NCBI RefSeq assembly: GCF_019443505.1
Contig: NZ_CP080377.1
Location: forward strand, 930,001 to 994,000
Direction: 5' to 3'
From: Janthinobacterium sp. PAMC25594
GTDB taxonomy: Bacteria; Pseudomonadota; Gammaproteobacteria; Burkholderiales; Burkholderiaceae_D
DNA: 64,000 nt
The translations under genes were made by a program, and so were the position numbers. Below, one piece after another: positions 1 to 12,000 of the stretch. The notes below the pieces were generated by a model. The model saw only the letters and a list, made by a program, of their open reading frames with translations, searched no databases and was not told the DNA's origin. Within the stretch, counting starts at the first letter, position 1; each line of letters begins with the position of its first letter.

Positions 1-3000
1 AGACGCGGATGCCCGCCTCGCCCGCGTCGATGGTGCCCAGCGGCGCCAGCAAGTCCACGTCGCCGGCCGGCACTTCCGCGATCGGCGCCAGGGTGGCGAT
101 CCCGGCGCCCGTGCTCGGCACGTCGGACGACAGGGTCACGTTGCCCCAGTTGTCATACACGCGCTTGGGCGGCGTGTAGACGATGGTCGACTTCGAACCA
201 CGGCCCGCGTTGATGTCGCCCTGCGACGACCAGCCCAGGATATCGCCGCCAAACGTCGTCATGACGCGGCTCTGGCCCAGCAGGATGCTGCCGTGTGAGA
301 ACAGCTCGATATTCCCGCCGCCCTTGGTCATGACGCCCGAGGTCGATGGCGGCGCTTCGCCTTCGATGCCGAACACCTGCTTGCCACCCGGCGTCAGCAG
401 TTGAATGTCGCCGCCGAAGTTGGTGTGCACGTAGCCGCTGCGGGGGTAGTAATACCAGCGTTGCTCGTTCTCATTGCGCACCCCGTACAGGCCGCGGTAC
501 ATGACGATGTCGCCCGCATAGGCAATCGTCTTGCCGCTGGCGTCCGTGGCCGGCGCGAGGGCCGCGATGGCATTGCGGCTGCGCAAAAAGCTGCCATAGC
601 GCGCGCTGTCCCAGTCGTTGTACTCGCGCCCGCCCGCCTTCAGTTCCGCAAAATACACATCGCGGGCAAACACGCGCTGCTGCGGCTCGGGCAAGGCCAG
701 ATAGAAGGCTTGCGCTTCGGCGGGCGTGCCCTTGAAGCCGTAGCGCTCGACTAGCCAGGTCACCAATTCGGTTTCGTACGATTTCACCACCTTGCCGGCC
801 TGCTCAGCCAGCGGCACGCCCGTCTTTGCCACGTTGGCCGGGTCCAGGTAAGGCTTGACGAAGCGCAGGTAATCGAGACCGGCCGCGCCCACGCCTGCCT
901 GCATGGCGATGCCGGCGCCCGGACGCTTGTCACCCTGCACGATGGGGCCGAGGCTGACGACGCTGCCCTTGTCCTGCATCAATATATTACGCCCGGCGCT
1001 GATGTCGAGCGTGCCGGGGCCGGCCACGTTGAAGGAGCTGTTCAGGATATCGCGCCCGGCCGACACCACCGACACGTCATATGCATTGTTGTGCACGACC
1101 AGGTTGCTGATATTCCTGAAGCTCATGTCGCTGTTGCTGGCACTGCCCTCAATGGCTTCCAGCTGCGCCGTGCCGCTGCCGACGATATCGCGTCCAGCCT
1201 TCATCCACACGGGTTGGCCACCCTCATACCAGGTGATGCCCGCATGCCTGGCGTCAAAAAATTCGATGATGCGGCCGCTATTCACTCCCACCAGGTCGCC
1301 CGTGACGGCATAGATACGGGCCACCTGCGTGCCGCTGTTGGCGGGGCCGGCCGAGGAATTGGGGCCGAAGGCAAACAGCGGGAAGTTCCATTTCGTTGCC
1401 GGCGTCCCCGTGCTTGAGACATTGGTAGCCAGGGGACTGCTCACGTAAGGCTTGATATCCCAGCCCGTGAAGCCAGGCTTGAACGGCGTCGCGATGCTGT
1501 CGGCGGCAGCGCCGGACTGGCTGATGGCAAAGCCGCCCGCATAGATGGAGTCACTGGCCAGCCATTGCAACTGGGCATAGCCCGACGGTGCCAGCAGCAG
1601 GGGGGCGTCATATTCGCGGACGGTATTCGTGCTGCCAATCGCCTTGCCGTAGTACAAACTGCCATGCGCGGCCGCGGCCCGCACGATGGAGGGATAGACG
1701 ATCGCCAGGTCCGTGGCCGTGCCGACCGGCGCCGTCACAGGCGTCATGTTGCCGCCGGCGGAGAACAGGTCGAGCGCCGTGCGCGGCGTCCACAGGCTGA
1801 ACCAGCTGTAGCCAAAGCCCTGCTCGCCCGCCGCGCCGGTGAACGGCGTGGCATTGAACGGGGTCACGCGGCCGGGGTCGGCCACATCCTGCACTACCTG
1901 GTCGCCCAGCGTCGCCACGCTGAACGTGGCATCGCCCGGCACCAGCGTCATGCCGCCCCGGGGCGACGCGCGCGTGGCGCGGAAGGCATCGAAGGCCCGC
2001 GTTTCCAGCGGCACGTGATCGGTGGCTTGCGTACCATATTGCAGCGCCACGCTGCCCAGCTGCGTGGCCAACGTTTCCGCATGGCCACGCAAGTCGACCA
2101 GCGCGCCATTCATGTGGCCGCCACCAGCCTTGCCGGCGGGATTGAGGGCGCCGCCCACGCGCAGATCCAGGTCGCCGCCGCCCGTCAGCAGCAGGCCGCC
2201 GTCGGCCTGCACGCGGCCCGTGCCGCCCACGGCCAGCAGCAAACCCTGGGAACGGGGATTGATGCTGGCGTTATACGTATTGCCAGTCAGCGGCGCCAGC
2301 ACGCCCGCATCGCCCGCCACGTCGGCGCGCACATTGCCGCCGCCCAGGGTGCCGAAACCCGTAAAGCCCAGCACGGTGTCGGCCAGGGTATCGCGGCCCA
2401 CGTAGCTGCCGAAATTGATCCACCACGCCGTCGGCTGGGCCGGACCGCCTGTGGCGACGCCACCGCTGCCCTGGCGCCACAGCCAGTTGCCCACTGCCAC
2501 CGAGTCAGCCATGCCATCCTTGCTGACGGGACGCTCGTTGCTGGAACTGGCCGCGTCGAGCAGCGAGCCGCTCAAGTCACCGGCCACCTTCAGCAGCAGA
2601 TTGCCGCCCTGGTCTGGATACCAAGCGCGGTAAATGCTGTCGGCGCCGCCGTTGACCAGGTGTTCATGCGCGCCATCGGGGTTGGCCAGCACCGTGCCGT
2701 CGGCATTGCGCGAGCGTGGCAAGTTGAACGGGTCGCCTGCGGAGGTCGGCGTAGACGACATACCGGCCGTGTACACGCCATACAGGCTGTCCATGCGCAA
2801 GTCGCCGCCGCTGACCAGGTCCAGGTCGCCCGTGCCCGTGCGCAGCACGCTGTAGCGCAGGCTGGACGGCTTGTAATTGTAGCTGGGGCTGGAGGTGCCG
2901 CACCAGCTGGGATTTTCCTCGCACAGGGTAGGCCAGCCCAGTCCGGCAAGGTCGACCACGTCGCCCGCCTTCACGCTCGGGTCGGCGAACTCTTCCGCGC

Positions 3001-6000
3001 CGACCCTGGTCCACACATAGGCCACCTTCAGCACGCACATGGTCGGATCGCCAGCACAAAAGTCCACGATATTGGTACCGAAGTTGCTGAGGAACTCGTC
3101 GGTGATGATTTCACCGGCCACGATGCCCTCGATGCCCAGATCCGCAGCCGCCTGGCTCCAGTACTGCACGCCCTTCGGTGGCACGAGGATGCCATACATG
3201 CCGTAGTGGCTGTCGGCCAGACGCAACGTGCCGTGGGCGGGATGCGCCTGCACGCTGCGCGTGTCGGCCGCATCGAGGTCGGCGCCGGCCACCAGGCGCA
3301 TGCCCCATGCTTGCGAGCCTTCAGCCAGCATGGGCGCGATGGCCCACAGCTTGCCCTGGCTGCCCGCCACGTCCGGGCGCAGCTCGATGGCGTCCACGCC
3401 GGCCATCAGCTTGACGTCGGTGCCGGACGGGATCAGCGCACCCACGGCCAGCGCCAGGTTGCCATTCAGTGCGAACACCGAGCGTTCGCCCGCCACGCCG
3501 GGCAAGGGCACGCCCTTGGGCCAGGTCATGGCCCGCACCTTGACCATTTGCGCCAGCACGCTGCCGGCGTCAAAGCGCATGCCGGCGGCAAAAGTCTGTT
3601 GCGTGGCCAGCAGAGTGCCGGCCGCATGGACGATATTGCCGGCGCTGTCGCGCACGGCGGCCGCCAGCACCGTGCCGGCCGGCAAGGTGACAACCTGGTC
3701 CAGAGTCATGGCCACGGGCAGGCGCGTATTTGCGTCCAGATAGAAGGCCTTGAGGGGCACATCGTAATTGAGCGCGATCCCGCCCGGGAACAGCGTTCCA
3801 TCGGCCACGGTCACGCCCTGGCCCGGCACGATGACGTCGCTGCCATTGAAGTCACGCCCCGGCAGCAATATCCAGCCTTTGTCATCCTTGGTGGCGGGCG
3901 GCGGCGCGAAACCGTCGTTGATGCTGCCGTAAATGCTCAGATCGCCGCCGGCGCGCAGCAGCAGGCTGCCCACCTCGCCCGAGCCGCGCACATTGCTTGC
4001 TTGAAAGCGCGGATTCAGGCTGGCGTAGCGCATGCCTGAGAGGTCCAGGTCGCCCTGCACCACCAGGTCGCCGTCCGGCGTCTTGCTGACGATATCGACG
4101 CCGGGGCGCAAGTGCAGCGCATCGGCATACGCGGCCGTGGTCAAGCCAGCCAGTTTAATATTGCGCAAGTTCGTATTCGCCAGCGCCGCATCGATGAAGG
4201 CCGTGCTGTCCGCGTGCTTGCTGTCAAGATATGCCTGGTTAATCACCTGGTACGGCCGTCCGCTGGCCGACAGGTCCGTGGCGTAGGCCGCGTCGTCATA
4301 GCGCTGCATGGCGTTGACGGCGATGGATTTCGCCCCGCGCACGGTAAAACCGCCGCCGGTGGCGATGGCGATATCGCCAAAGGTGGCCGCGTCCGCATCC
4401 GTGCGGGAACCGCCGCTGCCCAGGCGCGGCGCGCTCAGTTCCAGCGTGCCGCGCGCGGCGCCGTCGTATTCACCCTTGCCCTTGCCGGCCACGGCCGCCG
4501 TGCCGTGGCGCAGGTCGATCTGCGCGCCGCCGGCCAGGTCCAATATGCCTTCGCCCGCGTTCAGTTCCACCGTGGCCCGGTTCGGGCTGTCGATGATCTT
4601 GCCATAGCTGTCGACGCGCAAGACCGTGCCATGCGCGTCGAGCACGGCGTTGCCGGCCAGGGTGACGCCATGCTTGCCGGCCAGGCGGATGCTGCCCACG
4701 CGCTCGCCGCTGGCATCTAACGTGCCGGCCACGGTCAGGCGGCCGTTGTCGACCGACACCTGCACTTCGCCCGCCTTCAGTTCATTGCCTATCGTCAAGT
4801 CGCCCTGCTTCAGCTGGAAGCTGCGCCCGCCCGTCACGCCGCCTTCCGTCAGGCGCGTGTTCAGCGACGCGAACTGGCTGTCCAGCGTGCCGCCCGCGCC
4901 CAGGGTTTGCGCGCGCACGTCCACGCTGCCCTTCTTGTACGGCACCACGGTGCCGCCCGCGTCGTAACTGCCGCTGGCGCCGCCCAGGATCTTGCCCTGC
5001 AAGTCCACCATGCCGGCCGCGCCATCGAGGGCCACGGCCTTCAGGCTGCCGGCGCGATTATGCTCGGCCGACAGGTCGATCACGCTGCCGCTAGCTGCGC
5101 GGATATCGCCGGCGCGGCTGTCCAGGGTCACGTCGCCGCCCCAGCTGTATTTATCCACGTCGAAAAAAGTGCTCTTGCGGCCCGCCATGTCGATGCGCGC
5201 GCCGTCGGCCAGGGTGATGTCGTGCCGCGCGCTGACGGTGAGCTTGCCGCTTGGCAATACTACGGCCGTCGCCACGCTCACGCTGTCGCCGTTCAGCGCC
5301 AGCTGCGCGCCCAGCGCCGCGTTATTCTTGACGGGAACCGCTGGCGCCACGCCGGCCGGCGCCGTTACCGTCAGCGCGCCGCCCGCCGTGTAGCTGTGCG
5401 CGGAACCGGCGTCGCCCGTCAGCAGCGGCGTGATGATATTGAGCTTGCCGCCACTGTACTGGTAGCCCTTGCCCGTTTCATAGGCGCCCTGCGCCTGGTA
5501 GACGGACAGGCTGCCCTTGTGGTTGGCCGTGACCTGGCCCGACGCTTTCAGGTTGACGTTGGCAAAACCCAGCGCCAGGCGGTCGAACGAGGCGACGCCG
5601 GCCGGCTGCGTGAATGGGCCGAAACCGAAATCGATGCGCTCCGCTTCCAGGTTCAGCGTGCCGCTGCCCGTGCCGGCGCCATGCGCGATCACGTTGCCAG
5701 CCGGCGACAGGGCGCCGCCCCAGATCAGGTTGGCCGTGCGGATGGTCGCCACGGCATCGGCGCCGCCCTGGCCATACATGGCGGGCGTGGTCAGCACCAG
5801 GCGTTCCAGCGTGGATTTGCCCGTGCCCTTGTCGTAGGTGTCGAGCACCACGTCGCCGTAGAAATTGACGCCGTCCGCCGCGCTCAGCATCAGCGCCTGC
5901 AGGGCCGGCGCACCCGTGCTGGTATCGCCGCGCAGCAGGCGGTCCAGCACGCCCTGGTTCATGGCCAGGCCGCTGGAACGCGTGCCGTTGGCCTGCGCCG

Positions 6001-9000
6001 CCGCCAGCGCTTCGCTGCTGCCCATGTTGATGGCGCCCACGGACAGGCTCAGGTTGCGCGTGCCGTAGCGCGCCGTGTCGTCCAGTTCAAACCTGCCATT
6101 CGTCGACAGCAGCAAAGTGCCTTCCGAGTACAGGCTCGCTGTGCCCGTGCCTGTGCCGGCGCAAGCGTCGGCACACACGCCGATGCGGATGCCACCGCGC
6201 GCCGAACCGCCGACCGGCGCCACGTTCATCAAGCCGTTCGAGGCGGCCAGCATGTGCATGTCCGCGCGGCTCTTGTAGATGAAGCCGTCGTTGGCGTCAT
6301 ACGCGGCCTTGCCCCGTCCCACAGTGTTGATGCCCGCGCCAGGCGCGATATCGATCACGCCATCGCCCAATTGGTAATTGCCCGGGTCCTGGGCCACCAG
6401 GAATACCTCGGGCGCCGACAGCACGGCGCCCGCGCGCAGATAGATGGCACGCGCCGAGTTGACGCCGAAGTTCACGTAATTGCCGCCCTGGCCATATGTC
6501 ACCGTAGGCGTGTTGCCTACCACAATGCGGGCCGCGCCGATCTTATTCAGGCTCGAGGCTCGCACGCTGACCTGCCCGGCGCCGCTGGTGGCTGGCGCGC
6601 CATCGGCGAGGATTTCAATCTCGCCGTTGGCGACATTGCTCGACCCCAGCAGCACGGTGCCGCCGTAGCCGCCCTCGGCCGCGCCGAACTTGCCCGTGCC
6701 CTTGAACTGGAATGTGTCCAGGCCGCCGTCTTGCGCCAGGGTCAGCTTGAGCGTTTTCGCATCGGATGGCAGCTGCGCGCGGGGAATGCCGCGCGTTTGC
6801 GCATCGGCCAGGGCGAAGGCGGCATAGCCTGTTTCGTTGTACTGGGAATACGTGCGCAAGACCTTGGCCGGCGTGAGTATCAGCTGGCTGGCCAGCGGCG
6901 CGCGGATGTCCGTGCCGGCAATCGACAGGGTGCCGGGCGCGGCCCAGGAACCATTGCGCAGCGGTTGCGCCAGCGAACCGGCGCTCCCCTGGGTCGCCAG
7001 GCCGTTGAGTTCCACGCGGAAGGCACCCGGCAGCAAGGCATAGGTCGAGGGCATCAGGGTGTAGGTGCCGGCGGGCAAGCCCGGCACGCCGTTGCCTATC
7101 GTCACCTGCCGGCCCACGGCCGCATCGGATGCCGCCTTGTCTGCGCCCGAAGGCGATTGCGGCGCCTGCACGCCGGGCACGATGGCGTACACAGGGTTGG
7201 TCGCCAGGCCCGGCAAGACGAAGCCGCCATTCGCACCCACCTGCATCAGCGGATGATAGCGCGCATCGGTGGAGCCGCCGCGGCCGGCGATGAAACCGGC
7301 GCCCGTCAGTTCGCCGCCGCCGGACAGGTCGAGCAGCGCACCCGGCCGCACGTCCACGGCCACGCCGGCCATTTCCACGCCGACGCGCAAGCCACCCTGC
7401 GCACTGAAGCCGCCCACGCCCATGAAGGCGGCCAACTTGCCGTCCACATTCCAGGCCTGGCCATCGACGGTACCGCCGTACGGCATGACCAGGCCGGCAC
7501 CGCTGACGGAGGTGATACTACCTGGTAATAGATTCACCGTCAGGCTCTTGTCATTGTCATAGCCGGCCGCGCCAATCGACAGGCGGCCCAGCGGCGCGCG
7601 CACGACGCCACCCTGCTCGATATGCGCGGCACCCAGCTCCAGCGAGCCGAAGGCGGAATACGGCATGGCCGGCACGCTGTCGCTCGCGCGTGCAATGTTC
7701 AGCCGGTGCGCGGGATTGTAGCCAAACTTACCGTCAATCAAGCCATAACCGGCGCGCACGGCGGCGCCGGCGCCCGTCTCCGGATACAGCTGGGCCGCAC
7801 TGAGGGTCATGTCGCCCGGCGTGGACAGCACCGTCGTCGCCTGGTTGCCATCCCAGCCCAGCGGCGACAGCAGGAAACGCAGGTCGCCGCGGCTGGTCAG
7901 GCGCACGTCGTCTGCGACGATATTGACCATGCCGCGCACGTCGATCAGGTCACCCGCCATGCTGATCTGGCTGGCGAGGGGCGATGCTCCCGCACTGCCT
8001 GGCGTGACATAGAAATCGCGCCCGGCAGGCTTGATGCTGGCCAGGCGCACATACGGCGCCGCGATGCTGATGCGCGCGCCGGGCGAACTGCCCGGTGACA
8101 GCACGGGCGCGCCGTACAGCTGGAAGCTCTGCTGCATCTTCAGCGACACATCGCCATCGAAGGAGGCGGCGCCGAGCAAGGCCAGGTTGGCGAAACCGCC
8201 CGTTTCCACCTGCTCCACGGAAAACCTGCCATGGCCGTACTGCAGCAGCGGCGCCGCATCCTGCGCATGCACGCCATCGGCCAGGTCGCTGGCGCCCTGC
8301 CGCTGCGTCAACCTCAGCTGGCGTCCCTGCAGCACCCTGGTCGTGGCCAGGGTTTTCTTGTATTCGGGCGTGCCCGTGGCCACGGACAGGGTGCCGCCCG
8401 CCGCGCCCGCGCCGCCGGCCCTGGCCAGCAGCTGGCCGTCGAGGTACAAGCCATTGTTCGACGCCAGCGCGATGCTGCCGCCCGCGCTGGCCACGTCGAT
8501 GGCCGCGCCGTTCACGTCCAGCACCGCGTGCGCGCCGGAAGCATCCAATACGGCGCCGTCGCACACGACCACGAACAGGCTGACCGCCGACGTGCTGCCC
8601 TGCGCATGGTTGATCTCGCCGCCGACGACGATGCTGCCGCCATCGACCACCTTGCCGTAGCGCCGGCCCTGCGCGTCCGTGGCCGTGACGGCGCGCGACG
8701 CCACGTCGAGCACGGCGTTCTCGCCGATCCAGATGGAACGGCCATGGCCGGCCGCTTCCACGGCCTCGGACACATTCACATCGACACCCACGCCGCCCAG
8801 GCTGATCTTGCCGCCCCAGGCGTTCAGCCGGCCTTCCACCGTCAGCTGGCCCACGCTGGCCAGTTTGATGGACTGACCCGCATCGACATTCACCACGACA
8901 TTCTTGCCCACCAGCAGTTCGGCAGTGGCCATATCGGCCGCGCCGGACTGGACATCGCCCACCTGCAGGGCCAGGCTGGCGCCCTTGCGCTGCGTCAAGG

Positions 9001-12000
9001 TGCCCTTGAGCGCGTTTTCCGTGACCTGCTCCGGCGTCCACAGGGCCAGTTTTTCATTGTCCACCACGCGCAGCACGGGCATGCGCACGTCGACCTGCGT
9101 GCCGTCCGCCACCGTCAAGCCCTGCTTGCCGAGCAGGCTGTAGCTGGAAAAACCCTTGTCGAAGAAGTCAGCACCCAGCTGCAGGGTGCCTTTCTGTGCG
9201 GTATCGGCCTGGCCGACCAGTATCTTGTTCGCCTGCAATTCCAGCTTGCCACCGCCCGCCACGCCGTGGCCGCGCACCTGCGCGCCCTCGCCCAGCAGCA
9301 AATCGGCCTGCGCGCCATAGCTGGCCAGGGTCACGCTGCCGCCCTTGCCGCCCTGCTGTTTCGCCTGCGACAGGATGGCCGCGCCCGAGCTGACGTCGAT
9401 CAAGCTGCCATTGCCGATGCGCACGTCGCCATTCGCGCGCAGCGACACATTGCCGCCATTGATATATGGCAGGCCGGCGGCGGCCAGCGGGTCGCGCAGC
9501 ACGTTACTCAACAGACCGCTGGTATCGAGGCTGACGCCAGCGGCCAGCAGCAGCTGGCCCCCTGGCCCGCCCGGGTTGACGAGCGTATCGACCATGCCCA
9601 GCGCGCCGATCTGGTTCAGCACATTGCCGGCCATGATGCTGCCGCCATGGCTGCGCAGGCTGGCATTGATGGCCACATCCTTGGCGTACACGGTGATATT
9701 GCCGCCGTCGGCCACCTGCAGCGCGCTGTCGACGGTGATCGATCCTTTCGCGGCGAGGCGGATGGCGCCCAGATGCTGCTCATTCAGCAAGCCCGTGTCG
9801 AGCAGCAGCTTGCCCTGGCGCTCAGATGCCAGCGCGCCTGTCACGTCGAGGCCGGCGGCGATGCCGTCCTGCACGCGCGCCAGGCGCACGTCGTCCATGA
9901 CGGCCGACAGCACATGCTGCAGCACGCCCGTGCGCTTGTCGAACATGGGCTGATATTGCCCGACGATCAGCTGGCCCCGCTGCGCGGCGGCCAGCTGCGA
10001 CTGCTGGTAGCCATCGAGCAGCGCCTGCGGCGCCTGCGTCTGGCGCTCGCCCTGGAAGACCTCGCCCGCGATGCCCCCCTCCAGCACGGCCGACCCGGTC
10101 GCGACCACCAGCTTGCCCGCGTCGCGGCCCACCGTGTAGCCGTTTTCCAGCCGTTTTTGCGCGGCGACCAGGGGATTGGCGTAAAACGCGCTGGCATCCT
10201 TGCCCCAGCGCGCGTGTTCTTCCTCGTAGCCCTTGTACACGCCAAGGTAGGCCAAGTCGGCCGGCGCGCTGCCCGCCTCATACAGCTTGCCGTCCGCGCC
10301 CTTCAGCCAGGTCTGGCGCAGCGCGCCCGTCTGCACGTCGAGCGTGCCGCCCGACAGGTTGATGGCGGAGCCAAGCTGCGTGACGACATCCTTGCCGCCG
10401 AAGGTGACCGTGCCGCCCTGCGCCATCCACTCGCTGACGGAATGCCCCTGCGTGCCCAGGTAGCCGGCCACTTCCAGCAAGCCGCCGGCCGTGTACCAGC
10501 GGTCGCTGTCATAGCCGTTCGTGCCTTTCGGTACCAACACCAGCTTGCGGCGGTCGACCCAGATATTGTTGTTGAGCAAGGCCTTGCCGTCGCGGTTGAC
10601 GGGCGCGTCGCGCTGCTCGTTGCCCTGCACATTGATTTCGACATTGTTCGCCGCCATCGCCACCTTGACGCCCACGGCGCCGGAGACGTCGAGCTGGGCG
10701 CCATCGCGCACGAGGCTGCGGCTGCGGCTGGCGGCATTCACGGCGATCTGGCCGCCCGTGGCCAGGGTCAGCGAGTCGCCCATGAATTCCACCGTGCCGG
10801 CGCTGCCGATCTCGATGCGCGACTGGTCGCGGCGGTCGTTGACGGCGAGGATATTTTCCGTGGACGTCACGGCCGGGCCGCGCATGGCGTCGCGCTGGCT
10901 GTCGAGCGCCGTCGTCTTGCCGTCGTCCTCGACCAGGATAGCCGTGGTGGCGCCGCGTCCCAGGGTGACGGCCGCGTCGCTGCCCAGGGCATTGAGGTGG
11001 ATGGTGCCGCGCGTGGCCATCGTGGTGCTAGCCAGCACGACGCCTTCCTGGCGCACGTCGCGCCCGGCCAGCGTGACGTCGCCTTCGCGCGCCTGGATCA
11101 GGCCCGTGTTGACGACCTTGCCCGCCGTGCCGCCGGCCGCGAATTGCGGCGTGACTTCGCTGCCGCGCGTGCTCGACAGCGGATTGCCGTCCGTGCCCAC
11201 GCCTTTTTTAATGGCAAAACTGTCGCCGGCGGCCAGCAGGGCCTGGCCCTTGGGCGTGCTGATCTCGCCCCCGTTGTGCACCTCTTTACCCAGCAGCATC
11301 ACGTATCCGCCCCCTTCCGTGCTGCCCTTGGGCGCATTGCTGGACAGGCGCGCGCCCGCCTGCACCTGCACCTTGCCGGCCGCATCGGTGAACGTCGTGG
11401 CGCCGGCCGTGCCGGGGCTGTAGATGCCGTCCTTCTGGAATTGCGCGTCGCCGATGCGGGCCGCGGCCGCCACCAGGCTGCGCGTATCGACCTGGCTGGT
11501 GCCGGCAAACACGATGCCGTTGCGGTTGACCAGCAGCACCGTGCCGTCAGCCTTGATCTGGCCCTGGATCTGGCTGGGACGCGCTTGCGGATCGTTGACC
11601 CGGTTCAGCACGGCCCAGTCCTTCTGCTGCTGGAAGGTCAAGGTCGTGTCCTTGCCCACATTGAATGTTTCCCAGTTCAGGATGGCCTTGTCCGCCGTCT
11701 GCTGCACCACCACGGCCGTCTTGCCGTTCGCTACCGTCTGCACGGGCGCCTGGGCATTGAGCCAGCCGGCCGTCAGGCTGTTGGTGTCGACCTGCAAGCC
11801 GCCTTGCGCCAGGCCATTCGGCACGCTGGCGCCGCTGGCGGCCGCCTGGCGCGCCTGCGCCTGAGCCGCTTGCTGCGCGGCGATGGCGCGCGCAGCCAGG
11901 TTCAGGTTGTTGAGCGAGCGCTGCAACTGCTGATTGGCCTGCTGTTGCTGGCCCTCGGGGCGGCTGCCCAGCGGCAGCGGCTGGCCATTCGGCAGGCGCC